64,000 nucleotides of DNA from Alligator mississippiensis (taxonomy: Eukaryota > Chordata > Crocodylia > Alligatoridae), in the NCBI RefSeq assembly GCF_030867095.1, contig NC_081824.1, forward strand, positions 173,670,933 through 173,734,932, in the 5' to 3' direction. A program made the position numbers and the translations under genes. Each line of letters opens with the position of its first letter. Position 1 is the first letter of the stretch. A model generated the notes under the pieces. It was given only the letters and a program-made list of their open reading frames with translations, searched no databases and had not been told where the DNA came from. This document shows, in pieces, positions 1-11,070 of this stretch.

Positions 1-69
1 CTATAGCTGTTTTAAGGAACAGAGGTCCTAGCAGAGTTCACCAAGGAGAAAAAAATGAAAGTAGAAAAC

Positions 70-70
<1 letters not shown>

Positions 71-102
<32 letters not shown>

Positions 103-104
103 GT
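71..104. repeat. (TG)n/(CG)n alternating purine-pyrimidine microsatellite
   Basis: A TG dinucleotide run passes directly into CG dinucleotides. Such alternating tracts can form Z-DNA and vary in length. About 270 bases on its right hold nothing I recognise. Confidence 0.9.
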
Positions 105-376
105 GCTGGGGATTACAGTCTGCCAGTTCATTCTATGCCCTTACAATCAGGAATCGATTCAACTGAAGGATAACTGGGCCAACAAAAGTCTATGACAGAG
201 TGAATGTAAAGTCATATTGCCCCCATCTGTGGCTTAGTTGATCCCAAATGTTTCCCTTTAGTTGAAGGTATGGCTATGAAATACAACCTAATCTCCACTC
301 ACAGCAAGGATATCTTTTATACTTGCTTTTCAGTTGACTGTACAACATGCAAAACAGCAGAAAATTGAGCCACCAA

Positions 377-833
377 GGGCACGTTCAGATGAGCCTGAGC
401 GTGCGGTGTGGTATGTGGCGCCGTAAACATGTCTGCAGCATTACGTACCACAGTCAGGTGTTCTCCGCACTCTGGAGGCATGCTGCCCATGCATGCGCTG
501 CTCTGGGTTTTTTTTTTTTTCCATGGGTTTTTTTGACTCCTGGATAGTCAGTGGTCAAAAAAACTGTTGGAACAAAAATGGAGCAGTGCATGCCATTTAA
601 AAGTGGAGCCAGGCCACCTGGAGCTGTGCTGCGTCTGCCAGCCAGGCTCTGCCCAATGAGATTGCTGCAGCTACAGCTGAGAGAGGCCCCTCGGATAACT
701 TGCTACGTGCCAAAACGTGTGGCATGGGTGTGCCCCAAGGACAAGTAGCGGTGGCACAATGCGTGTGGCATAGGTGCGCCTCTCCTATTTGTCCGTGGAG
801 AACCAAACATCTACACTCATCTGGATGCAGTCC
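377..833. mobile_element. MITE-like inverted-repeat element (family F copy 1)
   Basis: The left end reads GGGCACGTTCAGATGAG and the complement of the right end reads GGACTGCATCCAGATGAG, an imperfect terminal inverted repeat about 18 bp long. The interior is CpG-containing and has no coherent reading frame. Related ends occur at 8701-10168 and 21043-21485. No clear target duplication remains. Family assignment is inference from shared ends. Confidence 0.5.
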
Positions 834-1466
834 TAGTGTCCAGTTTGTGACAAACAAGAACCTGCCCAGCCCCTCCCCCCAAAAAACAAAAACCCCCAAA
901 ACAAACCAGTATGCGACAAGCTGGGAGAGCAGGGAAAGAAATGGAGAGACACATAGGGCTCGATTCTATCTTAGTTTATACCTGTGCAAATCTAGAGGAG
1001 CTCATCTCAGAGGCTGGTCCCAGAGCAACAGTAGGTATATTTAGGGAAAACAAAATGGTTAGAATAAAATGAAGGCCAACTCACACATTTGCTTTTTGAG
1101 CACTTCAAAAAATTTTAGTTAATATTAGCATATTAATTTACACAGGCTTCTGCCTTTCCTAGTAGTTATTCAGAGATGAAAACAAGTACTAAAATGCCAA
1201 CACAGAACTATTCAGATGAGAATTTGACTGGCTACAGGAGAACGCAGCAAAAACAAATTATTGTGCATTTTTTTCTATTCCAGAGTTACCTGGAGGCCTG
1301 AACCGAGTTCAGGGCCTTGTTTTGAGGGACACTGCAGATGCACATAGAAAAGAGTATTTGGACACTTAGAAGTATTAACAGTATAAGCAGAAGTGCAGGA
1401 ATTTAAGGCCAGATTCTGTTCTACCTGGAGCACACTGGAGCTTTCAAGACTCCCATGTAGTATGCT
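834..1466. other. non-genic sequence, nothing recognised
   Basis: AT-rich DNA with no long frame, repeat terminus or promoter-like cluster that I can support. Confidence 0.5.
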
Positions 1467-1735
1467 TCAGAGGCTGGAAGCTCCCAATTAGGGCTCTTAA
1501 CCAGGGATCACACCATGTGCAGAAGCACAGGGAACTTCTATCAGCTGACCAGAACTCCCAGCTGTGGGAGTGTACCAAGTGTGGAGCCTAGGAGCTAAAC
1601 CTGCTACTTGGTGCTGCAGGAAGTGCCTGGGATTGTTTTCCCCCTGCAGACTTCCTACCATGCACATATGGCATGGCAAAAAGTGTGCTTATTGGGATCT
1701 CACATCAGATCCCATTGTGCCTTTAAATTAACATC
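1467..1735. repeat. dispersed repeat sharing two blocks with 18760-18995
   Basis: Two blocks recur in the same order near 18760-18995: a self-complementary block around AACTCCCAGCTGTGGGAG, and a block containing GATCCCATTGTGCCTT. The interior between them differs. It is probably a non-autonomous DNA transposon with a replaced middle; the ends were not resolved. Confidence 0.4.
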
Positions 1736-1839
1736 TGTCAGGGTCCGTAGCCACCTAAATCCACTTAGCTGCCCAATGGAGTAAGTGGGGAAAGTTAGTA
1801 ATATGCAGGAGTCAATAGGTAGGGGAAGCAATATTTAGC

Positions 1840-2025
1840 ATCCGTATAGGCACAAAGCTGGGCACCTGGGGCAAAGCAGAAGTGATGACTTCTGTTTTGT
1901 GATCATGAAAGCAAATGAAAATGTGGTGGCCAGCAGCATCTGCTTTTTTTCACATACTCTAAAGTCAGTGAAAGTTGGTGCCCAGGGTGGCTGCCCTATT
2001 GCCCCCACCCTAGTTACACCACTAA
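1840..2025. mobile_element. hAT-like remnant (right end)
   Basis: The right end reads CCCACCCTAGTTACACCACT, whose complement resembles the common hAT terminus CAGTGGTGTAACTAGG. Another terminus of this kind occurs at 29173. The left end and target duplication were not found. Confidence 0.4.
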
Positions 2026-2079
2026 TTCCTGTTTAGGTACCTCCATTACCACTGAAATCCAGGGTAAACACCTTTGTGA

Positions 2080-2200
2080 AACTGGTCCTAAGTGAATTGC
2101 CCAGGGTCACCCTGGGAAATGTGTAATAGAGGACGGAATTGAAGCAAGAACTGAATCTCAGTCCAGTGCTTAAATCACTAGTCTACCTGTCATTCTCTAG
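2080..2200 (-). repeat. MIR/CORE-type SINE relic
   Basis: Order and wording resemble an antisense MIR-like SINE: TTGCCCAGGGTCACCC, then GAACTGAATCTCAGTCCAGTG, then TTAAATCACTAG. On the minus strand this is a degenerate tRNA-like head followed by the core region. It is old and diverged; recognition is from memory. Confidence 0.4.
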
Positions 2201-2204
2201 TATT

Positions 2205-3243
2205 GCACATTTTTCAACCAAGCCAACAGAAGGAAAATTGGGATCAAGCTCCTACATTTTGGGAGCTTACTTGAACTATGTTTTCTGAGGTTCAGTTGTG
2301 GTTCCTGGAAGCGCACTGCCTTGAGGAACTGAACAAGACAAACGTAGGCAAAGCCGACTGTGTGTGGGAGGTAGATGTAAAAGTATTTTCTGCTGTTTAC
2401 AGCCAAGGGAGATCTGGGTAGCTGCCACTTTGCAAGCCCACAGATGTCTGAGTGGATCCTCTGAGAAGCAGACATTTTCTTTAAATAGTGTGCTGCAAAT
2501 TAAAAGCTTCTGTGGCAAAGTCCCCATAGTAGTTTCTCTCTTAATACTTCTGCTGCTCTGTCAATACTTTTAACAATCCACTGAAGTCAAAGTAGCAGTT
2601 CAATACTTTAAACATTCAGAACACCAAGTTATTTGTTCCTTCCTTCCTGATTGATTGGCAATATTGGGAAGCAGCGTGTGTGTGTGTTGGGGATAGCAAG
2701 GAGACTGTGGAATAAATGTAGACCTCCTAAGCATCTGGGAGATAAATGCTTTTTCCATCCAGAGGCAAAATTTTTTTGGCATTATATCTTGTATTGGACA
2801 ACTGCATAACTGGGAGAGAGTTTAGACAAGCTTTTTCTTTTTGCCAGTGAACTCCAAAACCAATTTCATATTAAGTCAAGCAAAGTGGCATGTTTCAATT
2901 TTAACTCCTGTTTTCTTGTAAGTTTCTAAAGAAAATGGACTTTTGTATTTAAAGCAATCAAAACAGAATGCTCTGACAATTTCAAAACTTTCTCTTTTTG
3001 CACTTTTTAAATAGGAAGCTTATTCAAACGGAAGCTTTTCTGTGATCACTTTCAGTGCAAATGAATTGGTATTAGGCAATTAAAAATGTTGTGTCAAAAA
3101 ATCCCCTACCTGCTCTGTCTCATCTGGTGATGGCTGAATTTTCCTCTAAGGTCTTTTGGGCCATGAGATAACACAGTGAAGACATTTCTGTGATTCACTG
3201 CATAATCATACAAATCACAGCATGCGATTCATTTCCACATTAA
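2205..3243. other. non-genic, mostly AT-rich unique sequence
   Basis: No repeat terminus or credible coding frame is visible. The segment 2800-3060 is free of recognisable repeats and could hold conserved non-coding DNA, but nothing in the sequence proves it. Confidence 0.4.
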
Positions 3244-3334
3244 GGGCCAGAATCTAAGCTGATGTAAGTCAGTGTCTCTCCACTGAAGTCAATGAAGCAG
3301 CACTGATTTATTTCAGCTGCAGATCTGTCCCTCA
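3244..3334. repeat. short palindromic MITE-like repeat
   Basis: The left part GGGCCAGAATCTAAGCTGAT pairs imperfectly with the right part CAGCTGCAGATCTGTCCC. The centre is CCACTGAAGTCAATGAAG. This matches a hairpin-like repeat common in reptile genomes. A related fragment may lie near 6270-6290 (CATTGACTTCAGTGGG). Confidence 0.5.
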
Positions 3335-3784
3335 TTTGCCAAAATAGCATTGTCTAGAACTAACCAAGTGTGGATAATATGAACTTGCTCTGTGCAAGTT
3401 TCTTTGGCATCCCTTTGCTAGTTGTGCTAGCTCCTGTCTGGCATTAACCTCTGCAATTGCAGTCCTGTGCATCCAAATGACTCTGCCAGTGCATCTTAGT
3501 CCTGACCTGAAATGGGCACTCTCCATAACTGTCATGAAATTAATCACAAAAACATACATGTTGCTGATTTCCTCCAGTTGTAGTGAGTCTATAATAGTGC
3601 TGTGGCAGTGCACTCTAAACAATGGAGCATATATTTTTCAGAGTACCCCACAACTCCTCAGCACTAAAATAAGGCACCCCAGTCCCAATGTTTGTTTGTG
3701 TGCAGTTCCACAAAAGCTAACAGGACTTATCAGTGTAAAGGAGAGCAGAATTTGGCCTTTGCTGTGCATAGAGTACAACTGTAC
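3335..3784. other. non-genic, nothing recognised
   Basis: Ordinary AT-rich sequence. A long frame on the plus strand runs through it but has no domain or codon signature. Confidence 0.4.
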
Positions 3785-3945
3785 TCAAAAGCGACTGGTA
3801 GGGGATGCACGGAGGTACACGTGCCCCCGCCAACGGCTGACACTGACGCTGTCAGCAGGACCGGTGCCCCCTCTGACAGGGCCGCTGCTGTCAGCGACTT
3901 CTGCGGGTGCCCCCCAGATTCAGGAGGCACCAGTCACTCATGACT
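3785..3945. other. compact CpG-dense patch, probable repeat interior
   Basis: About ten CpG sites fall within roughly 140 bases, in a region otherwise nearly CpG-free. Short related segments occur twice (CTGACACTGACGCTGTCAGC and CTGCTGTCAGCGAC). It is probably a young repeat or fold-back fragment; a small CpG island is the alternative. Confidence 0.4.
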
Positions 3946-4649
3946 GCACTGTCTCCCTATCAGTAGCCAAAAGAATTAAAATAAATTACCATAAGAAATG
4001 TTGCTACACAATATACATTGTCCAAAGCCTTTGCTGGATAAAGAAAATCTGTTCTCCCAAAGTTGTTTTCCTGATGAGCTTCTCTGTGTTCAGTTAGGTG
4101 CTTTATATCCCAGAAGAAAAAAAAATGACATAAGAAAAAGATGAGCTTCAGAATAAAACATAATGGCAATGCATTTCATTCTTATTTCATCTTTTCTAGG
4201 GTATTTTATCTTGAATAGCAAGAAGGGAATGGGCAGGATTTTCCTAATGGTTCAGCAGTAATAATTGTGACCTGATTTTTCAAAAGAGCTCAGCTCTCCT
4301 TTACATAGTAAAATATGTGGTCACCTTTTAAGGCTTGTTTCACACTGCAGTGCATGTTGTATGTGCCAAGTGCTCAAAAATGTGCCTACTGGTGTGCCAA
4401 GAGGACCAGAAATGCTCTGAGAAATAAGGTTATTTTTTAGAAACTTAAACGTTTGTGGGGATCTAGAAACTGGGCTTTTGCTGCTTAGACCCAAAACCTA
4501 GGTTTTTCTGTAGCACTGATAGGCTGGCACCATTCTCTTTGCAGTCATGCTACAGTTTTTTCTAGCTCCTGGTATCTGCTGCGTTACCAAGTGGGTTCTC
4601 GCTCTCCTGCTGTGAAAATCACTAGCTATCACTGTGTTGTGTGAATGTA
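3946..4649. other. non-genic, nothing recognised
   Basis: AT-rich, no supported feature. The stretch near 4335-4400 contains CACACTGCAGTGCATG, a short palindrome that may be a MITE end. Confidence 0.35.
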
Positions 4650-4990
4650 ATGTGTTTAACAGCAGGAGAAACCAGGGGGCAGTCTGGAGAGTTGTGCTGA
4701 CTTAATATGAACTACAACTCCCAGAAATCCCCAGGGGCTGTCAAGTATGGGAATAAAGAAATGGAAACTTGAGGCTGGAGTAAGTGGAAGAGAGAGCAGT
4801 GTGCACAGAGGAGTGCACAGTGGAGCTGGAAATTTCACTGGCTTAGTCAGCCAGGACTGTGCACTGAAGGAGCTGGACTCAGACTTCGGGGAAGCTGCAG
4901 GCTGCTGTTTGAGTGCACTACAGGCTAAAGGCTTGTCTGGGGACACCTCTGGAAGTGGGCTTCCAGAGTTGCTGAATATATTTTACCACA
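4650..4990. repeat. possible DNA-transposon fragment
   Basis: It contains AACTACAACTCCCAGAAATC, a wording common in non-autonomous DNA transposons, and a related phrase occurs near 63080 and 63160 inside another inverted-repeat element. Boundaries are not visible. Confidence 0.3.
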
Positions 4991-6450
4991 GTGTTGATAT
5001 GTCTTTATCTTTTACCTGTTCCATCCGTTTGACCCACTGGCTTCTGACCACAACCCCTATGATTTTCTATATGAACTTCCCTTTGCTTCTTGTCCCAGTT
5101 TTTGGGGCTGCAGGGTTGGCATAATTGTCTCACCACCGTTTTCCCTAGCAGGAAGATTCTTTAGATTTCTTTCTGCTTGTTGTGTACCTTTTAATTATAA
5201 GATGAGGGATTTGAAGTTGAAGTGGGCCTATTCTGGGGGTCTCTGGGGCAAGTAGGGTTAACATTTGAACAGCAGCACCAAAAACCCCGCTGGAAAAATC
5301 CAGGTTTAAAAAATGCATCGTTTAATTTAACAGCAATTGTGGTAACAGCTGCATTTATCCTTGAGAGGTACATTAAATACTTTGGGACATTGAGTCTTAT
5401 CAATATTTTATTCTAGGTAATTCTTCTAAGTGGGCTTCACTGTGTTGTTATGCCTATATATGCTCCTGAGTCTCATCACAGTCTCTATTAGTTGAATACA
5501 TTATCTTTACAAGAAGCATAGTTAGAAGGTAGTTCTGTGCAAATGTATTTTTTTGGCCAGGATTTATATTTTTTTCCATGCAAAAAAAATCAGACAACAA
5601 CAGGTTTGCGTTGACTATATTTCTTATTGAAACCAATAGAAACTAAAGGCTTTCCCCTTCAGCAAAGGGCTGGTCCCTTTCAGCAAAGCCAGAATCCTGG
5701 AACTGGACAGCCTAGTTGAGCTTTCAGGTCAAATTTCAGTAGTGGTAGCAGCAGAGTACCATAGAACTTCCCCTTCTTACTTCATATGTGCCTCATTCAA
5801 CAATTTATTGGAACAATAAATTAACCAACAGTCCACAGACTCTATAGAAAATGGGGTGTAGGGTGACGATTCTAATAGGTCCCTTTATAAAAGACTAGTT
5901 TAAAAATGGATTCCTGCAGTCCCATCACAGCATCACACCAATGCTTATGAAAGCTTATGCCATACATCTCTGATTTATGTAGCCTATAAGGTGCAAATTT
6001 ACCCTGCCTTTGGTCAAAAATGTATGTCAGCTGTATTTCTTGGTCCTAAGTCACTTAGCTATGGCTACACTGCCAAATAGAACAGGATGGTCTTTTGATC
6101 CTCTCACTCCTACGTAAAGGAAGACTGTGGAAGAAGTTGATTGTATACTGTGTCAATGGGTTTTCCTCCCAGCTGGCCACGTTGAATGGGCTGGCAGCAG
6201 TTAAAACATGAACTTAGTTTTAGGCCAAACTCCAAAGCCCTTATTCTGATTGTCCTCCATCAAAGCTTCATTGACTTCAGTGGGAATTTGCCTTAGTAAG
6301 GATGGTGTCACAGTTGACAGAGGATTTTATAATTTGTCTCTTTGTCAAGAAACTAGGCATCTGCAATGTGTTCAGGAACAGTTCAATCAAGTGCTATTGT
6401 GACAGCCACTTTTCTGGTTATAATCGATATTTAAAGAATGCCTAATGGTG
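4991..6450. other. non-genic, nothing recognised
   Basis: No supported gene or repeat boundary in about 1.45 kb. The only notable point is a CATTGACTTCAGTGGG phrase near 6270, matching the palindromic repeat at 3244-3334. Confidence 0.4.
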
Positions 6451-7095
6451 CAATTCACAAAGGGAGTGCAGCATGGCAACGCTGATGTTTTGCACCAATG
6501 CTTAGGCTCCAAGTAAGAGATTCTAAAACTTAAACTAGGTGCCTGACTTTCCTATTGTTTAAATGAGGCGACTCTAGGTATTTAGGATTGGAATTCACAA
6601 CACTTAGAGCACTGAATGAAGGTGGGGAAGGGATGCCTAAGTTAGACAGTCAAAATACTGGAGAGAGGGGGATGTCCAAAATCTTACACCACTATCACTA
6701 CTTCCAACCATGTTTTTGAATGAAAGTGGCTGTAAGTGATGACACCGCTGCCACTTAGTATATTGATGAGCAGGCTCACCTGACTGAGAACCTAGTTCAT
6801 GAATCTCAGATGGTCTTAGGTGAGAGATAGGCACTCAAACACTCAGTTGAGTGGATGACACTGGATGACAACACTTTTGAGCTTGTGCTGTACCTGAGCC
6901 TTAGGCAGATACCCAGGGATCTTAAGCACCTGAGGGAATTTAGATAGGTTTCTGTGAATCATTCTCTTGGATATAAGCAGCTAAATGCCATTTCAATCCT
7001 CTTTTGGGCTTAAACTGCTTTGTGACTATCATCCTAAATGCCTATAGGGTAGGCCTGCAGTATAAGTGGTACTTACCTGTGAATCAATTCATTTA
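6451..7095. mobile_element. possible non-autonomous DNA transposon
   Basis: The left end contains GCAATTCACAAAGGG and the complement of the right end reads GAATTGATTCACAGG, a weak terminal inverted repeat. The interior repeats TTAGGTGCCT-like words in both orientations. Similar wording appears at 13925-14100. No target duplication was seen. Confidence 0.35.
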
Positions 7096-7282
7096 AGTGA
7101 CCCACAAACGACTCCCAAACTTTATTTTATGATGATGTATAGTTAAACCAAATTAGGGCCTAAACATTGGTTTTCTATTCTGCCTTTTGTGCAGTTGAGC
7201 TGCATCTGTGTAATGTACAGACAGAATTCAAAGCAGATTCTCAGAGCTCCACTTAACCAATGAAGCTGCTTCTTTGCTTTCT

Positions 7283-8110
7283 TCATAGGCTCATAGGGAA
7301 GTAAGGCTGGAAGGGACACCACAAAGCTATCTAGCCCAGCCCCCTGCTCAAGGCAGGATTGTTCATGACTAAATTATTCTAGCCAAGTGTCTGTCCAATC
7401 TGCTTTTGGAAAATTTCCAAGGATGGACATTTCACAACTTCTTTAGGCACCCTGTTCCAATTCTGGACCACCCTCATAGTCAGAAAGTTCCTCCTAATCT
7501 TAATCTTCATCTGAAATTTCCTCTGCCACAGCTTGAAGCCATTTCTCACAGTCTTGTCCCCTACAGCCATCAAGGAAATCCCATCTCCATCCTTTCTATA
7601 ATGTCCCTCAGGTATCAGAAGACTGTTACCAAATCCCACCCCTGCCCAGTCTTCTTTCCTCCAGACTAAATAATCCCAGTTCTTTCAGCCTTTCTTACGT
7701 AATTTTGCTTTCAAGACCCTTAATCATTTTTGTTGCTCTGTACTGGACTCTTTACATTCTTTCCACATCCTTCTTGAAGTGTGGACCCCAAAGCTGCGCA
7801 CAGTACTCCAGGTGAGTCCTCACTGGCACTCAACTGAATGGAAGAATAACTTCCCTTGATTTGTAAGTGGCACTCTTGTTCATACAACCCAGTATGCCAT
7901 TGGCCTTTTTTGCAACAAGAGCATATGGTGGCTTCATTCCAGCTTGTCCTCAGTCAAAGCTTCTACTGTAAATAATAATAGAGCTAGGATTTAAATTTCC
8001 CCAGTTCTTTCTCTGTAGTACTGCAGCCTAGTCAATCATCCACCAGTCTGTGTTAGTTTATGCAAATATCTTCTTCCAAATGCAGGCCTTTTAACTTGTT
8101 TTAACTGCCC
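7283..8110 (-). mobile_element. CR1 LINE fragment, C-terminal coding part and 3' end
   Basis: On the minus strand it decodes the CR1 ORF2 carboxyl region, including NGFKLWQRKF, RRNFLTMRVVQNWNRVPKEVV and SLEIFQ. It ends at the 3' tail repeat at 7283 (CTATGAGCCTATGAA on the minus strand). The segment 7640-8110 continues upstream into ORF2. The frame is interrupted and the copy is 5' truncated. A further 50 bases of the same LINE resume at about 8525, so 8111-8524 is later insertion. Confidence 0.85.
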
Positions 8111-8310
8111 CACTCCCTCCCACACTGCAGGGGCTTTGATCTGTACCCCACCACCTCTTCCCTCTCCCCCACCGCCCCTCCCTCCAGCGGAGTTACCAGC
8201 CAGACGCTGCTCTCCAAACTGCTGGGCTAAATATCAGCAATTGGTCAATATGGTTGGTCAATAATCGGCCATTAGTATAGGTCCAAAAAATCTTTATCGA
8301 TGCAACCCTA
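8111..8310. mobile_element. hAT-like MITE, right end recognisable
   Basis: Read on the minus strand, the right end is CTAGGGTTGCATCGATAAAG, resembling hAT-type ends with a GCATCGAT core. It sits where the CR1 of 7283-8575 is interrupted. The GC-rich left part has no clear boundary. Confidence 0.4.
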
Positions 8311-8524
8311 GATGTGAGCTAATACAACTCAGCTATTCATGCCTAAATTTGATACCTGCTTTATGCAGATATCAAGTTTAGGTTCACATAGCTTTAAATC
8401 ACCATTTTTAAGGTGCATTAAGGGCATGCATTTGTAGACACACAGCCTTGGTGTGCCTTAAAATGGCAATTTTAGGGTAAACTCACTTAAAAGAGCCACA
8501 TGTAGATGCACCCAGAGTGTCTGT
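8311..8524. mobile_element. short MITE-like insertion
   Basis: Contains GGGCATGCATTTGTAGACAC and, near its right end, CACATGTAGATGCACCC, words typical of the TCTACAYATG-ended MITEs elsewhere in this window. Nested in the CR1 copy; precise ends uncertain. Confidence 0.4.
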
Positions 8525-8575
8525 AACTCCTCCCAATTTAGTGTCATCTGCAAACAATGCATCAGCAACAGAACT
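8525..8575 (-). mobile_element. CR1 fragment, continuation of 7283-8110
   Basis: The phrase CTCCCAATTTAGTGTCATCT followed by GCAAACAATG is the expected next part of an antisense CR1. This places the two elements at 8111-8524 as insertions. Confidence 0.5.
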
Positions 8576-8700
8576 GTCTGCTACTTTTTTGACTGCAGTA
8601 TCTTTATTTCTGGTATAACTGGGATGAAATGCAGGACTGGGCCTTTGGACCTATAAACAGAACAATTATAGAAGCTCTCCATAGTATATTTGCACTTTTT

Positions 8701-10168
8701 GGCTGTGTCCAGACAAATGTGCATGTGCCTCTTGCCCTGTCCCAAACCCCATTGAGGCAGAGCAACAGGCACATGCGGGAACAAAAAAATTAGACCCCTG
8801 GATATCCAGGGGTCTAAAAAACCTGAAGTTTAAAAAAGCAGAGCAGGGCACGGTCCCAGACCATATCTTGAGGAAACCAGAGGCTGGGTCTTCTAGGGAG
8901 ATGCTCTGGCTGCCAGAGCATCTCTGTGGTTGGCCCCTTGCCCTGGTGCTGAAGCATGCTGCTTCAGCACCAGGGCTCCAGAGCCAGTGAGTAAGGGACC
9001 AGGGGGGCTGGAGGAGTGGGGAGGGGACTATGGGGGGGACCCCTGCTGGCCCCGCCCACTCCCCCAGACCCCTGATCACCGCAGTGCCCAGCCTCACCCC
9101 CTGTCTGCCTTCCTGAGGCCCCTGATCCTAGCGGTGCTGGGGCATGTGGGCCTTGCGGGGGGGTGGAGGGGTGGTAGCCCCTGCGGGGGCCATTTGGCCC
9201 CTGCTGGGGAACCATAACCCCTGTGTGGCTGTAGCCTCCCAACAGCCAGTGCTTTAACACTGTAGATGTATCAATAAAACATTGTCCAACTGATCTCTAT
9301 CTCTGTCTTTCACTCTCTCTATATATATAGTGGTCTTTTGTTTTAATTGTGGAGGAACATGGATTTGGGGATATTTTACAGAGTGACTTTGGGATTTTTT
9401 TTTATCAGGGGTTTTTCAGTTTTCCAATAGGGAACACCAGAATTCCTGCTAGGGAGGCCAGTGGCAGGGCCCTGCCTGCTCAGAGCTGGCACCTTGGACG
9501 CAGCTGGCTGTGGCTGATGTCCTGGTCAAATGGGGCCAGGGGGACATGCTTTGACAGTACAAAGCAGGCGACCACACCTGGAACATTTTCCGGGTGATAG
9601 TTGTCCAGGTGGCCAGGCGGGGGCACACATGGAAGTAGTGCCAAACAGACGCCAACCCTGCAGCCACAACCCGCTGACAGCTGGCCCAGAGAGGCAGATG
9701 CCTCATCCGGGTCTGGCAGGTGGGCAGCACGTCACAGCCAGACAGCAGCCCCCACTGCCAGACTGTTGCAGTGGGTAGAGGGGGAAGGGAACTCTCAGGG
9801 CTGCTTCAGCAGTCCAGCTGGCACAAGCGGTAGTGTCCTCAGGTACCAATTGGCTGGGTCCCAAAGCTCCTGAGAGTGAGTAGCCCTGAACTATTTGCCA
9901 GGGCAGCTTTTTGTACTGCTGGGGCCAGGACAGGGTAGCCTTTTATATTGGTGAGGACAGCACAGATGCTGGCCCTGGGCTCTAGCTCTCCCTGGCTGCA
10001 GATCCGGGAGGAGCCAGGCAGGGTTATTTTGCCCCAAGTGGCACAATTTGCTCCTCAACAAAGTGCACGGCTGAGCGCACGCACTGGGGCAAAAAGCCCT
10101 GGTTCAAATATTCACCGCTTCTATTTGAGCTGCTGCAAGCGCACGTGCTTGCATGTGTGGACACACCC
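8701..10168. mobile_element. hairpin-rich inverted-repeat element (family F copy 2)
   Basis: The left end is GGCTGTGTCCAGACAAATG and the complement of the right end is GGGTGTGTCCACACATGC. TTT flanks both sides, consistent with a 3-bp target duplication. Three perfect palindromes lie near the left end at 8791-8816, 8899-8923 and 8941-8975. A (TA)n tract at about 9320-9330 splits two GC-rich blocks. Open frames in both orientations around 9450-9730 lack a domain I recognise, so I do not call a gene. Confidence 0.5.
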
Positions 10169-11070
10169 TTTGACCCAAGAGCTCCTTTCCCATTTATGAG
10201 AAGCACTCAGGGTCCGATTTTCAAGAGTGTTCAGTGCCCAATGTTATGAGTCCTTTTGAAAATCTGATCTCTTACTCTATTGCCTACATGTCTCAGTTAT
10301 CTGGTCCCTTTTAGGAACCCAACACATAGAGGCCAGCACACTTATTGAGGCACTTTCAGCTCCAACAGAATCTCCATTCCCATATCCTGGTCTTCATCAT
10401 TTTGAACAACATATGCTGTGAACATTACTGTACCATAGCATTTAAGGACACGCACAACACTATAGATTTCTGCTTTTCCCTACAGGGTTTGATTTAAGAC
10501 AACTGCAAAATTAAATTACCTGGTCAGTGGTCATTTCATGGCAGCTCTAGGCTGCCAAATAATAAGCAGAATGTCCTTAACAGAATTTCTCCAAACTTTA
10601 TAATAATGCTGATTCTAAGAACGGGAACAAATCTAACACGACAGTTCATTTTAATGAAACTTATTATTACTTATTACAAGCACAAGTCAGCTAGATATTT
10701 TATAATAATATTTAAAAGATATGTTTCTGCCATGAAGATCTTGAAACCCAAGGTGGATCCTTGGGGACATTTTCTTTGTTATAGGCTCCAACCTAACCCA
10801 CTACAACAAATCCTTCTCTTGAAGGCTGAAATTTTATTACAAAGCAAGGTTTCAACTGAGCAATAAATTAACCAAAGCTTCTTATGCAGTTGCAAAGTAC
10901 CATTGCCAGCTAATATGCAGCCAGCTGAGAAGAAGGTCAGAGATGTCAAAGTTTCATCTCCAAGCTCACTTGAAATCTGTATCTTTTGTTGGCAGTAGTT
11001 TCAGGTGATCAACTCTGTTTCTGAGGCATTTTTTTTTGAGATATTAATTATCATTTCAGTGTATTACATA
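10169..11070. other. non-genic, nothing recognised
   Basis: AT-rich, with no repeat end, promoter cluster or domain-bearing frame. Confidence 0.4.

Noticed and set aside
3477-4097. 206-codon plus-strand frame
   Set aside because: It runs through unique AT-rich DNA and the CpG-dense patch, has no domain, and shows low-complexity translation with no codon-like structure.
9449-9730. 93-codon minus-strand frame in family F copy 2
   Set aside because: It looks somewhat protein-like (WHYFHV, WTTITRKMFQVW) but I cannot tie it to a family, and overlapping frames on the other strand are equally open.
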